Notes under the pieces: model-generated | What the model was told of the DNA's origin: nothing | What the model saw: the letters and a program-made list of their open reading frames with translations, nothing else | The model's database searches: none | In this document: one piece after another, positions 36,523 through 50,215 of the stretch | Layout: each line of letters begins with the position of its first letter | Position numbering within the stretch: position 1 is the first letter of the stretch | Made by a program: the position numbers and the translations under genes | NCBI GenBank assembly: GCA_024114885.1 | Contig: CP099431.1 | Coordinates: 615,873-679,872 of the forward strand | From: Septoria linicola | Taxonomy: Eukaryota > Ascomycota > Dothideomycetes > Mycosphaerellales > Mycosphaerellaceae | Length of the DNA stretch: 64,000 nucleotides | Direction: 5' to 3'

Positions 36523-37386
36523 CTACTAAAACGTACTAGAGTCGTAGTTACAAACTACCTACTCTATACTATCGACGATATTAGAGGCTAAGAAGATATA
36601 GATATCTATCTCTACTATATTAAGTATAGCTATAAGGGTATAGCTCTTCGAACGCTCCTTAACTACGCTTTATCTACTAATAGACTACGTATAGACGACG
36701 AACCTTCGTATAATAGGGTTATAAAGCCTAGCTAGAAGATTAAGTACTAGTACTATAAGCGCTAATACTACCTCTATAAGTATATTATTAATAGTAACCT
36801 TAAGCGGTAGACGCGCTACGTACTATACTACTACTAGTAGCTAGAGACCCTTCTAGAGAGCGTATATAAAGAGTAGGCTAAGCGTCGCTTAAAGAACCTC
36901 TATACTTCTATTAAGACCTCTAAGAAGATCTTTACTAGTAATAAAGGTAAAGCTATTAGTAGCTAGGATACGCTACGTAAGGCGAGCGCGCTCGCTCTAC
37001 TAGCGTCTAGTACGATATCTATCGCTACGCTAGTAGAGACCTAGCGCTAGTCTAACTTTATAGTAGCTATATTTAAGCTATAATATAAGATATATCTACT
37101 TTTCTTATACGATCCTTCTACGATACTAATACTCTTCGTAGACTAACTATATAGTAGGCGCCTCTAGCGACGCTCTAGACGCTACTATAGAGATAGCCTA
37201 TCTCGAGAATAGTAACTAGGAGGAGAGTAACCTCTCTAAGGATATAGTATCTAATAAGGAGGTAGAGAAGAAGGAGGACGAGAATAAGGACGATATCGCT
37301 AGTAGAAACGCTAGTAGTATCGCCTCTCGAGATAGAGATACTACGCTATCTATAGACGATAAGTAAGCGCCTTACTCGCTTTCTAC
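36523..37386 (-). mobile_element. Chromovirus D 3' fragment, part 2 (spacer between A and B)
   Basis: Continues the fragment that stops at 23252. It is the reverse complement of D from about 61570 to about 60745, including the acidic C-terminus of the D antisense ORF (S-I-D-D-K then TAA near 37355-37366, read on the plus strand here). Element B begins at 37387, after the bases CTAC. Confidence 0.75.
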
Positions 37387-37665
37387 TAATAGATAATAAC
37401 TACTCTAATACTAACCCTCTAGGTAGGTATAAGAGTAGCCGTTATAGAATAAGACCTATTCGGAGAGTAATAGTCTTATAATACGTATATTAACTAGTAG
37501 TAACGAGCTTAAACTAGTAGTCCTAGGACTAAGAGCCTATACTAGGACCGTAGGATATTAAATTAATTAAGTAGAGTAAATATTCCTATCTTAGAAACGA
37601 GCTACTACCTTACTTTTATACTAAAGCTACTAAGTATAGTATATAGGTAGGCCTTTACCTTACTA
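37387..37665 (-). repeat. 3' LTR of element B
   Basis: 279 bp, reverse complement of the A LTR. It is followed by the complement of the polypurine tract (TCCTCTCTTCCTT). Confidence 0.85.
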
Positions 37666-37787
37666 ATCCTCTCTTCCTTAGTATCTAACTAGATACCTAA
37701 CTACCTATAGATCTTACTTAGAATTACTTAAAACTAGCTAGTTTTTCTATTAAAGGCTATTAAACTTTCAATTAGAGGCCTATTAAA

Positions 37788-37812
37788 TAGTTACCTTTTC
37801 TAATAATAACTA
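37788..37812. repeat. 25-bp quasi-palindrome in element B, after ORF3
   Basis: Counterpart of the A copy at 36097-36121: TAGTTACCTTTT…AATAACTA. Confidence 0.6.
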
Positions 37813-37839
37813 TTAAAAATACCTTCTTAGATCCGATTA

Positions 37840-40800
37840 TTATTTACTAGACGCTACTCTTCTACTATATTCTTAGAGATTTCCTTAGGAACAGCCTCTC
37901 TCTTCTTCGATACTAATACTTCTAAGTTACTATCTACGCTTATAAAGCTAGCTTTACTAAACACCTACTTCTTAATATCTATAGCTATAGCGTAAGTAGT
38001 ATCGAATTAAGCTTTAGCTATAGTCTACTATTTAGCTATATAGACCTTAAACTCCTTCTTACTTATACTAAAGAGCTTCTTTATTTCTATACTTACTACC
38101 TAATCCGCCTATAGAACTCGGCCTACTAAGGTATCGGAAATTAGGCCTAAGCTAGTTAATAGTATCTTTATAGCGAAAGGTTTTATTACTCGTATAGAGT
38201 ATATAGTACCTAAAGCTATAAAGGGTATCTACTCGCGATAGAGATAGGCGCTATAGATTATAGAAACGTTAACGTAATTACTATTAGGTAGCTTATCTAA
38301 CGTACGACTATTAGAGTAGGCTAGAAATACTATCGGAATTATACGATACTCTTTACCTATACGAGTATACTACTAAGAGATATAGAGGTATAAAATAACT
38401 AGCGAGCTCGTATTAGTATAAGGATTCTTCTAACTAAGCTTAAGGTTAGCTTTTATATCGTCGGTAATTATCGAAGCTATAGTCTTAACAAAGCCTATAC
38501 TATAGCTTTACTTATTAGAGATAATACGCCTCGCTAGCTACTTCGCCTTCTTAGAGTTAAAGAGCCTGTCGCTAGCTACGTCGGAGGTTAGTAAAAGTCG
38601 TTCTCTATTACTAGTATCGTCTAGAGAGATCGTAAACTAAACCTAATTAAGGCTGTTCTTCTTAAGTAGTATATTCTCGTTTAAAGCGATATACTAGAAG
38701 CCGTTAAGCTAGTTAGAACTAGCCTTATTATCGAAGATATAAAAGATAGTAGATAGGTAGGCTACGTATTTAATAGTCGTATACGGAGTAGTAACTAGCT
38801 AGTATAGCTATAGTAGAGGATACTAGCGAAGAAGCTATTAGGATAGTAAGTGTTGAGAATGCATCCTAGATAGTTAGTCTAGATATAGACTTCTGAGCAT
38901 GGTTCTAGATGCCTAAGGCATCCACCTGAGGCTTAGTAAGAGGTACATCTTGCTTCTCTCTCTTCTCTTCTTAGATAACTAACTCAATTAACTTTGTATT
39001 TGGTTCCTAGCATATTGCTACTACACTATGTGTATAAGTCAGTTCAAGATTGATCCCCTATTCTTCTTTACTACGCTATACCCTCCTTGACATTGTGTGG
39101 CATCTACAAACGCCCTCCACTTTTAATAGTAAGTACTATATACTACGAGACTAACTATACTAACTAATAGCTATATTATACTATCGATATAGTATAAACT
39201 CCTACTATATAGCTTCGAGTAAGGAGTCTAGAATCTAAAATAGGCCTCTAGTAGAAGAAGAATAAAAGAGGAAGCTATAATCGGTCTAGGTACTCTTATT
39301 ACTATCGTAGTCTAAGAGCTCCTAAGCTCTCTAATAGACGTTAGAAGTAACCTTTAAGTCTACTTCGGTTACTACGAACTAAAAGGGTCTAAGATAGCTT
39401 CTACCTACCTCGCGTATTAGAGCGTTAATATCGTACTCTAGTTTCTAAGTATTAGTACCCTTCTTACTACGACGAGTACGTTCTATAGGCTTAGAGAAGA
39501 AAGTATTCGCTTCTAGCTTAAACTACGTCTAGTTTTAAGTATTCTAAGCGATAAGAGCTTAGAGATTAGCTATACTACCTATCTAAATAATACGCTAGTA
39601 GAGAGTATATATTATTTTAGCTGTCTTTAGAAGCTTTAAACCTATAGTATTACCTATCTTAGCTATACATTTTTTATAAAGAGGCTAGCTAAGGTATAGA
39701 GGAAAATCGATTGAAGTATAGCTCTTAGCTACCTTCTTCTTCTTCTAGATATTATCGACCTTCTTAAGAGTACTACTAACGATTATATAGTAGTAGACCT
39801 TAGAGGTAATACTATTCTTCGTATAAGCCTAGTAACGTAGATTAGGCTCTAAGTCGTTTTCTAGCTTAATTCTACTATTATCCTCTCTAATAATTAACGA
39901 TAGGCGCTATAGACCTAGTAGTAGCTCTATCGTAGGTAAAACTTAGTCTTATATAGGATCGCTATTACCTAAAGTACTTAGTATAGAAGAAGTTTTAATC
40001 GAGTTAATAATAGTTTCTCTAGCGCGAATTCTAGTAAGCCTTCTACTCTTACGAAGGACAGGCGTAGGCTTCTTCGTAGAGCTTAGCGTTAACTTCTCTA
40101 ACTAAGCTTTTAGCCTCTATATAGTACTAGGCGATATAGAATCTCTAGGACGAGGCTCTAGAGTCGTAAGTAGGCTACCTTCTTCTCCTTAACTAGAGTT
40201 TCGAGTAGGACTAGATAAGGATAGGCTCTTAGGCGTAGAGGAGGAGAGTTATCTATTAGATCTTAGATTTCTAGGAGGAGGTAATAGTCTATAGGATATT
40301 AAGAGCTATTTCTCTACTACTAGGAACACGTAAGTCGGTTCTTTAAAGATCTCTCCTTTACGCTCTCTCTTAGTAAGCTTGATCGTAGATCTATACTAAT
40401 TAAGTTTATAGCCTACCTCTAGGCGCGCTTCTCTTATCTTATAGCTAAATACGTCGACTTACGAGAGCTTTACCTTAAACTTATTCTAGTAGCGTCTCCT
40501 ATCTAAGTTCGTATTAATAAAGCCTAAGCTCTATAAGCTAGAAGTCTTCTTACTTCTCTATAGCTAGAAATACTAGCTATAAGAGAATATATTCGCTATC
40601 TACTAATAGAAACGATCTTACTTTTACTATACTAAGAAAACCTAGTCTTTAGGCTCGCTCTCTTTAAAGACGCCTTTATACTTATTTAACTATTAACGAA
40701 GGTTCCTAAGTATCTCTTTATCGTATAAGACTTAGTTAAGAAAGAGGAAGTTCTACTTATACTTAAACTCTATACGTAGCTACTACTAAATTAAGTTTCT

Positions 40801-41620
40801 CTCCTTTATTAAGTCTCGGCCTTCTTAATATATCTTCTTTATATTATCGCGCTTTATACTCTACGCGTTAAGATACTTTAGTAAAATCTTAGCTAAGAGG
40901 CGTTTAAAGAAGTTAAATATACTAATCTTTATTCTATCGTTTACTTTCTCGACCTACTTAAGTACTAAGTCGATACTCTTCTCTTATTCTTATAGAGTCT
41001 CTAGCGATAGAATAGCTTTAGTAGCGTTATTAAGGTTCGTTATACTAGTAAAAGATCTACTTAAAGCCTAGAAACTAACGAGAGAGCCTTCGCGATTAGT
41101 GCGAGCGAGCGCTATACCTTATATAGAACTTAAAGAAGCTATTTTTCGTCTCTTCTTTAAGGAATCTTGTCTAGGTAGTTCTTATATTAGACTTCGAATA
41201 GGCGAGGTAGAAGGCGAAAGCGCTAGTCTTAATAAGCGTTTAGGCGTTAAAGAACGCTAGAAAGGGGAAGTCTTATTCTTTATATATAATAGAGAAAGAG
41301 AACGTCTTTAATTAGTCGTATTAGTAGCTTAGAGCGATATAAAGCGCGCGACTAGTAATAAGTAACTTAAATAGCGAGGAGGGTCGGGCGCGTAACTAGT
41401 TATAGAGTTTTCTATTATATTAGTTGCTACTTACGTATATAAATAGCTATATAGCGTTACTAGGTAGTAACGAAAGATAAGAATCGAACTTAATAGAAGT
41501 AAGGCTCTATAGTAACTAATTAATAGTTAATAAGGAAGAAGAGATCGTTTAGAGCGTAAAAGTAGTCTAATTATATACCTTATCGTAGTAGCGTAACTAC
41601 TATTAGGATTAGGGGTCTAT
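37840..41620 (-). pseudogene. Element B ORF3a/3b, interrupted by a solo LTR
   Basis: Minus-strand counterpart of 32550-36082 of element A, same spacing at the ORF3a/3b border (near 41070). The ORF3b part is interrupted at 38851-39128 by an unrelated LTR. Same interpretation and uncertainty as in A. Confidence 0.55.
38851..39128. mobile_element. Solo LTR of another retrotransposon, not RIP-mutated
   Basis: 278 bp beginning TGTTGAGAATGC and ending TTTTAATA (probably AACA before one CA-to-TA change), flanked by GTAAG on both sides (38846-38850 and 39129-39133). Element A lacks it at the same site. Unlike everything around it, it is full of CA and TG. It could be Copia- or Gypsy-derived; an LTR alone does not tell. 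It arrived after the host element had been mutated, or was too short or unique to be RIPed, then lost its interior by LTR-LTR recombination. Confidence 0.8.
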
Positions 41621-41646
41621 ACGTAAGGCTTCGTTACGTAAGGTTT

Positions 41647-41671
41647 TAGTTATTATTTAAAAAGATAACTA
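41647..41671. repeat. 25-bp quasi-palindrome in element B, between pol and ORF3
   Basis: Counterpart of the A copy at 32497-32521: TAGTTATTATTT then AAAAGATAACTA. Confidence 0.65.
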
Positions 41672-42659
41672 AAAGTTTACTTTACCTTAACGCTTCTATA
41701 GCTGTCGTATACTACTAACGCTACTACTAACTACTATAGTATATACCTTACTATCGCTAATAAGAACTAAGACTTAGATACTATCGTTATTATTTCTACT
41801 AACTTAAAAGAGCCTTATTTTTCGTATATCTAGTCGACTTACTAGATCGTGCTTTCTGTATCGTAAGAGACCGCTAGCGCTATAATTAATAGCTAGAAAG
41901 GAGCTATTAGAGCCGTTATTACCGAGGATTTAAGCTTCTCTACCTTTACGTAAGCCGAAAACCTTAAACTTTAAGAATTCTTTATAGGAAACTAATACTT
42001 TTTTAGCGATTCCTTTAGTTAGTTGAAAATTAGTAGTAAAAGGACCTTTAGGACAGAAAACCCTTATCTCTCTTCTTTAATTAGCGATAGAAAAGGGCTC
42101 TAGGAAGGTAGATTATAGTACTAATCTTAGAAATCGCTAGTAGAAAAGAGCTTTAGGAATATAGATCTAGCTTAGATTTTTAAGACCTAGTAGTAGAAAG
42201 TAGCTTAGGACAGCTGACTTTTATAGTAATAGTAGGCTCGAGACTTAGAAAAAGGAGTAGGATAGTAGGTTAACTAGTAGATATAGAATCTATACTTAAA
42301 AGTTAAGTTTAGAAAAGTAACTAGCTATATAGATACTTATCTTAGCTATAGAAAATAGTATCGAGATAGTTAGGATTAGCTAGATTTCTACTAACCTAGT
42401 AAAAGAGAAGCTCGGGAAGCTTAGATTAGAGCTCGATAGTAGCTCTAGGAATAAAAGAAATACTTAGGATAGCTAAGATTTAGCTAGATTTCTACTAGTC
42501 TAGTAAATTATAAGCTTAGAAAGCTCTAATTAGAGCTTAATAGTAGCTTTAGGACTAAAAGAAGCGCTTAGGATAGTATAGACTTAGGAAGATTAGGCTT
42601 TTTTATAGTAGAGGCTAGGCTTTAGTAGCTAGATCTTAGCTTATACTCTTAATTAAGTA

Positions 42660-45600
42660 TCGCTTATCGAATTTCTTCTTCTTTAGCTCTACTAGGCTAG
42701 CTTTAGCCTTTAGCTTACTAAGTCTTCTACTTCTTCTTTAAGCTCCGTTAGTAGCTAGCGTATATAACTCTCTTATTCTTATTAAGTTATTACTAATAGC
42801 TTACTAATAAAGATCTATAGATACTTATACCTAGATAGAAGTCCTAGTTCTATAATCTTCTCTATCGATAGTAGTACTTCTTCTAGTTTAACCTAATCTA
42901 GAACTAGCTTTAGGTTTTCTTATAGAAAGATATATTTCTTAAGATCTATTCTCTTATAGATATACTTACGTTTTAAGCTATCTAATTCCTTAAGCTTATA
43001 CGATATACCTCTCTATAATACTTTAGATACTCTAAAAGAGCCTTCCTACCTAAATATAAGCTTATAGAAGAAGCTAGTTTTTAACTTAGAGCGGTATACT
43101 AATACGAGATCTCCTTCCTTTAGTATAGTAAGATCTATATAGCGATATTTATCGAAGTATACCTTATTCTATTCTTAGAGACGCTATTAATATAGTCGTC
43201 CTTCTTCTATAGTCGTTTCTATAGCTTCTAGAGCTTAAGCTCGAATCGTAAGAAGCTCTACTCTAGTCTTAACCTTACCTTAATCTATAATCTTAAAGGT
43301 ATAGTATTCTAGCTCGATTAGTAGTACTACGTTACGCCTAATTATTACCTCTAATAGTATTAGGCTAGTAGTAGAGACTATTATCGTTCTCTCTACCTAT
43401 AGAACTACTAGAATATAGTCGCGAATTATATAAAGGCTACTATTAGAGAGCTTTAAGTAAGTATCTAATATTATCTTATAGCCGACTTTAATAATAGCGT
43501 TAGACTAATAGTAGTATAGCGAAATATTAATACGTTTAATACTATACGATAGTAGTAGCCTTTCTACGTTACTAAGGTTAGTCTTATAGTTATTAAGGAT
43601 AACTTCTATAGTAGTACCCTACTAGTAAAAGATCTCTTCTTATATAAACCTTACTATCTATACTAAGAAGATACTCTTCGCTAGGTACTAGAATATACGT
43701 ACTTCTAGCTAGCGCGATAGAGATTCGCGTATAACTATTAACGAATAGTTCTTCGAGATATATAAGCTATCGATATACTACCTCTAGCCGACTATAACCT
43801 AGAGCGGGATTTATAGTTCTCTAGGTACCTATCTCTTATACTAAAGACTATAAATAGTATATTACTAAATAGTAAGCGAGATTTAAGCCTAAACCCTATC
43901 CTACTACTATCGTTTCTAGATAAGATTATACGTCTATTTAGCGCTATAGTAACCGTTCTTATAATAGTATACCTTAATAATATAAGCTCGCGCTTTAGGC
44001 TTATCGATAACTCGCTATAGAGATCTAGCTACTCGTTCTTAGCGCTAGAGCTAGTTATTCTTAATATAAAACAGCCGATACTTCTTTCTTAACTACTTGT
44101 ACTCGTTATTAGAAACTCTCTTAGGTCTTTATATTCGTATAAGTATAAAAGCGATATTTATTAACTCCTAAGAGTAGATTCTATTAATCGTAGGTAGCTC
44201 GCTCTAAATTACCTATATAGAGAAAACGTTAACGTAAAAGATATTAAAGAATTACTCGTTAATTATTAGATCTACGTCTTCTTCCTATTCTATAGCTTCT
44301 ATATCTTTAGACGTAATAGGCTTTCTCGATAACGAATCTAGAGCTATATACTTCTTACTAGGAATATATATAACGTTAAAGTCGAAGAGGTAGATCTATA
44401 CTAGCTAGCGCGTTATTACTATATTCAGTAAATTAGAGGTAGCCTTATTAAGCTAGTAAACAAGAGTATTTATATTAATCTCTAGTTAGAAGTATACTCC
44501 GAATAGCTATAGTTTTAGCTTCTATAATACCTTTAGTACTCTAAGGTATTCGCGCTTTCTAGTATCGTACTTAACCTCTACTAGGTTAAATAGGCCGGAC
44601 TTATATCGAATAGGATAGTAGAGAAGTAGCTCGTCTCGATTATATTAGGAAAGCGTATATCTCTAACCTTTACTACTCGAATCTACGCCTACGACAATAA
44701 GTCCTACTCTTTCTCTATAGTTAAGAGTAACTAGAGCTAGGGCTGAAACTAGTACCTTTAAGACGATGTCTTTAGCTAGTTAGTATTTAATAGTCTATTA
44801 AAACTTAGTATCCTTCTATAAGAGTTTAAATAGTAGAGTAAGGATAATCGTAAAACCTTTAACCTAGACGTAGTAGTACGTAACTACGCTAAGGAAGATT
44901 CGAACCTTCTTCTAATTCTCTAGCGTCGGCTATTTCTTAATCTTCGCTACTCTTACGAAGTCTAGATAACTACTATCGATACTAGTAAGGTAACTAACGA
45001 TTACTAGTTATTCGTAATAGAGCTATAGCTTATTAAAAGCTACTATTATATTAGCCTATTCTATATTATAGAGAACGTCGTCTATAGCTATAATATATTT
45101 AATAACGTAATAGTAGAGGCTAGGTTTAACCTCTTTATTATTATACTTCGTCTTAGGCTCTTTAATACTAATATTATTAAGGAACGGCTATACCTTATAC
45201 GAGACATACTCTATAAGTACTTAGTTAATAATACGAACGAACTAGGTAATAGAATTCGTAGCTCCTTATAGTAACGTTATCTACTATAATAGTCCTAATA
45301 GTAAGTCGAAGCCTATAAGGTCTCTATATAATTTATCGAGTAGGATTTAGTTATATCTAGAGAAGATATTAACTAACAAGGCTAGCGCGTAACCGGTAAA
45401 GTCCTTAGAGAAACCCTTAGCGTTAGGTAGTAAGTTCGAATCTCTTATAGTAACTTAATTAAACTTCTAAGCTACGTTAATTAACTAATACTTTTTAGGC
45501 TTACCTACCTCTATCTTCTTACTAATAAGAAAGTACAGATTTCGATAGGCACTATAGTATAGCTTAAGAGTTCTAGCTTAGATTCGTTATCTTAGTATAT

Positions 45601-46734
45601 CTTCTACGATATATTATAGTAATAGGTTTAGCTTAAAGCCTAGGTACTACTATAGCTTATAAGGAATTATCTAGATCTTCTATAGTAGAGTAATATTAGG
45701 ATTAATTTAGCTTAAATACGTAAAGTCCTACGTAAAGGTAGCTTCTCGATTCCTTAGTATATAGTATAACAAATCTAGCTCCTTTAGTAGTAGCTCTATA
45801 CCTAGTTTAAACTTTATAAGCTATTCGAGCGTAAGCTACGATCTAGGCTCGATCGCCGAGAACCTCTTAGTTAGGTACTTACTATTATAAGGTCTAGTAC
45901 TAGGTAGTATAGCTACTTCCTTCTTAATATAAGTCCGTCGCTAGTTCTTTAATCCGCTAGGGTTCGAGCCGTTAGTTATAGTAATATCTATATTTACTAG
46001 TTTAATCTTGTTAGTAACTCGCTTATAAAGAGTATAGGCGCTAATATAATTATCTAGCTTCTACTACTCTATAGCTTCTTTATTACGAGCTTTCTCTACT
46101 ACTATATTAATAGCGGCTAAGATAACGTACGTCTCCTTACTAAGCTCGTCGTCTACTTTATCGGAAATAACCTCGTCGTAGAGTCTAGGTTCTTAGATAG
46201 CTAGCTCTACCTCTCTAAGCTTCCTATAGGCAATTATTAAGTATTCGCCTCTATAATTTAAAGCCTAGCTCGATTAAGACACTAGTATAGTATCTTTAAA
46301 ACTATACTTAATACTCTAGTATAAGTCTCGCTCGCTAGTATAAGCTAGTTCGGCTTCGCTAGTAGCTAGTAGAAGCTTCTTAAGTCGACTATTTTAGCTA
46401 AATTTAGCGATATTACCTTCGATAGCTACTACTACGAGATAGTTATACTATGTTTAAGTCTAGCTATAGTTAACCTATCTTGATAGTTCGAGCTACTATT
46501 ATAGAGAGGTACTTTGTCTAATTAAGCCTACTATAAAATAATCTCTAAAGTAAATTACCTTTATATACGATAACTACTACGTAAGGTAGTTAAAGACTTG
46601 ATTCTCTAGAAGTTTAGAGCTATTAGTAACCGTAAACGAATACTAGTACTAATCGCTTATCTATCTATACTACTAGTATAGTTTAAAGTATAGTATAGAA
46701 GGTATAACGTAATTATCGTTTAAAAAGGTAACTA
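42660..46734 (-). pseudogene. Element B ORF2: reverse transcriptase, RNase H, integrase
   Basis: Minus-strand counterpart of A ORF2. The RT active-site block again reads P-F-L-N-N (complement at 45173-45178), so the catalytic Asp pair is lost. Near 43640 B has one base more than A (I-*-E-E-I-F-Y in one frame), so B keeps the ancestral integrase frame that A has lost. Many TAA/TAG stops remain. Confidence 0.82.
46710..46734. repeat. 25-bp quasi-palindrome in element B, ORF1/ORF2 junction
   Basis: Counterpart of the A copy at 27383-27407: TAATTATCGTTT…AGGTAACTA. Confidence 0.6.
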
Positions 46735-49644
46735 TAGAACGTTCTACTAGCTAACTTTCCTAAGTAGAGTTTTTACCTCTAACTACTAAACCTTATATAG
46801 AAAGGGTAGTAGAAGCTTAAAAAGCTTATAATCCCTCCTCCTACTCCTTACTAATATATAATCTAGAGTCCTCGATAGTATACTCTATATTCTTTAGCTA
46901 GTAATTACTAAAAGTTAGAGTTTAGATACCGACTTCTATTAAATCTTAACGTAATATACGTATTAGAGCTTCTACTAAACTCGTACTATCGACTAGAGCT
47001 AGTTCCTTAGTACTCTAGCTTTTCCTAGGACTTATTCTATAGTACGTATATTACTATAGCTATTAAAACTAGTAAATATAATAATATAGCTATCTAGAGT
47101 ACTAATTAAGCTCTTCTAAGAGCTATTATCGTAGTTCTTAGAAGCTAGGCGTACTCGTCGTATCTATAGCTAGCTAAGTAAGATCGGGCTATTCGCTAGT
47201 AAGACTAGAAATAGTATAGTAACTCTTACGCTAAAGATATTAATTAATACCTCTAGGTAGTATCTAATAAAAGTAACCTTACCTTCGACTCCTCCTCTAG
47301 TAATATTACTAAGAAAGGTTATACTAACTTGAAGCTTTCGAATATATTCGATTAGTATAATTATTAACTTAGCCTCCTTATCGATTAAAGACTTATAAGC
47401 TATTATTCGAGGTCTATACTTCGTAGGTACGTAGATACTTAGAATAATCTAATAGATATTATTAAATAATAGAAGGATATTATTAGTCTACTCGTAAAGC
47501 TTAGAAGTAGGCCTAGGTTTTACTATATTAATCGCTATAGTAGTAGCCTAGAAGGCCTTAATATCGGTCGCTAAGACAGCTTTCGCTAGCTCCTCTACTA
47601 TATCGTTAAAGGCTTTAGATAGTAAGGAATATACGCTAATCTTAGCTCTACTACCTCTACTCGTACGTTTCTTTATATAGAGCTTATTAAGCTTCTTATA
47701 TAGATCCGTATCGTTTAGAACACGACCCTATAAGGAATACGACGCTCGCTCGCTATAGAGAATAATCTCTACTAAGCTTAACTAGATCTTAGATTCGAGT
47801 ATTTTATCTATCTAGAAGACGTTAGTATTATTATTAGTATATATAGCTCGAAGGTAGTTATCTATACGCTTAGTCTTTAGAGGCTCCTTAGCCTTCTTTC
47901 GCTTCTAAGTATACGTAGGAGCGACTAGAACTAGTAGACCGTTTAGGTAGTTATATATCTACTTATCCTCGACCTTATTATTATTACGTCTCTAAGTTTA
48001 AGAATCCTCTAAGTCTCCTATATCTATAAGGTAAGGAGCCGACTAGTCTTTATCTTTAACCTCTTTAATATAAGAGTAACGATAAGCGTAGGTTCTTATA
48101 GCTATAGCCTAGGTCGTAATCTGCTTCTATACTCCTATTAGCTATCCTCTAACTAGACGAGAAGAGTTTAGGTTCCGCTTTATCTTTATACTATCTCTAG
48201 CTACGTAGGCGCCGATTAGGTCGTCCTAATCCTTCTAGATAATAGAAGCGACTTAGCTAATATTAATAGGACCGTCGATACTAGCTACCTTGTTCGCTAT
48301 CCTCTACTAGCTCGCTCTTAGCGTTAATAAACGATCTATATTTTTAAGATTAATCTTTCCGTAGCGCTACTCTAATACTTCTATTAATACGAATAGCTTT
48401 AGTAGTTCCTTATCCTAGTAGTACTATATCTTTTCTATACCTAGGCGAGGCGTTCCGTAGTATATAATACTAGTCTTTAGATCTCTATATATTAAGCCCT
48501 TAGTCTTAAACTACTATAGGTACTCGTAGTTTGTAGCTATATAGCCTTCGAGCCTATATATCTAATAACCTAAAATCTTTAGAGTAATTACTACGTAAGC
48601 CTTAATTATTAACCTATTATCTATCGTAGCTAAATTAATCGAAATCTCCTAGCTATAAGTAGGCCTTAGAATATATAGATAATCGTAAGCGTAAGACTTC
48701 GCCTACTGTCCTATCGACAAGCGTAGCGGCTATAGGCCTCCTTCTTTAAGTCGACGAATCGTAGTAATTACGAGGTCTTATATACTAGCGGTAATATTAT
48801 CGATACTTACTAGTTTACGGCCTTTATAGACTACCGTCTCTCTAGTATTAAACTTAGAGTTTAGCCTTAGAGCGGACTTCTTTACTACTTCGTATAACTA
48901 CTAGACGTCTCTACCGCCTTCTTTATATACTTCTAATTTGAAGTCCTTATTACTATTAATCTAACGCTAGGCTGTCTTTAAGAGCTTACTATAATCTAAG
49001 TTACTATTATTAAGGTCTAACCTAAGATAGGCCTAGAGTCTCTTACTAAAACGAAATAGAAGGCCTTATACGAATAGAAGAGTACGAGAACGCTCGTCTA
49101 TATACGAAGTAGGTATAGTATTAGAGTAGAGTATAAACTACCTTAAGTACTCTAAGAGATTATTATCCTCGCTATAGTCGACCTTATAAAGGTACTCTAT
49201 ATAGTAGCGGTTTCCGAGTATATATATATTATTATACTTTTAGTACTCTTTAATAATTAACTCCTTAAACTTAGTATAGTTCCGATTATAGAAACTATTA
49301 AGGCGCTAGTATCGTCTACGTTAGATAACCGTAACCTAAGTAAGTAACTTCTTATAAAGCTATTTATTATTATTAATAAGTAGAATAGCGTAGTTCCTAT
49401 ATAGTACTTTAAAACGCTTAATATACTCGGTTACGTTCTCTCTATTAAAGAAGAGATTCTAGTCTAAGCTAGGTAGTAGTGGAACCTAAGCGATAATTAC
49501 CTACTAGCTCTAGGTTATATAGATAGTCTCTATAAGTAGCTAGAACTATACTATAGATAGTCTACCTCCTAAGTTTAGTCCTTAAAAGATATTAGTATTA
49601 GCGTTAAGGTTAGTACCTCCTTAGTCCTTAGCTTCTATAGACAT
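46735..49644 (-). pseudogene. Element B ORF1: gag and retropepsin
   Basis: Minus-strand counterpart of A ORF1. The start ATG survives (complement CAT at 49642-49644). The gag and protease regions align with A and carry TAA/TAG stops. Confidence 0.68.
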
Positions 49645-49846
49645 ATCGTTATCTAGTAGAGGGAATAAAGTAAAAGTAGATAGTAGCTTTACTAGAGATC
49701 TTCGAATTTACTTATTAAGCTAATTAAATAAGCTACTATCTAGTATTATAGGCTGGCTAGTAGATACTAATTCACTTATAGAGCTCGTTCGAAGATGTTC
49801 TAAGAGTATATTATACTCTCCTTAATTAAGTTTTTAAAATAAAATA

Positions 49847-49871
49847 TAGTTATTATTTAAAACGATAACTA
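49847..49871. repeat. 25-bp quasi-palindrome in element B, leader
   Basis: Counterpart of the A copy at 24244-24268: TAGTTATTATTT then AAAACGATAACTA. Confidence 0.7.
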
Positions 49872-50215
49872 AAAAACAAGAGTCTAAAATTTTATTAGCT
49901 GTCTAAAGGTAAACGTTATACTTTTCTTATAATACTAGAGCTATATTGATTATGCCTAATAAGCAAGGCATGTCGTGTTATATAGTTCGACTATTTATAG
50001 TAAAGCGCGTCTATCTTACTTATTTAGGTAATTCGCTATATAACTATAGTAGTATAATATTACGTTAGCCTATATTATATACCGGGTCCGAGGCCTTGGA
50101 CGTAATTAGTGTCCTTAGCTAAACGATTAGCGTCTAACGCCGTACTAGGGCTTATTCTAAGCGATCTATATACTAGAGAATACGAGATTACCTAGATAGG
50201 TCTAGCCTATCCTAT

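Noticed and set aside
36523..37386. A single-copy gene between A and B
   Set aside because: It is the continuation of the chromovirus D fragment interrupted at 23252 and matches 60745-61570 in reverse complement.
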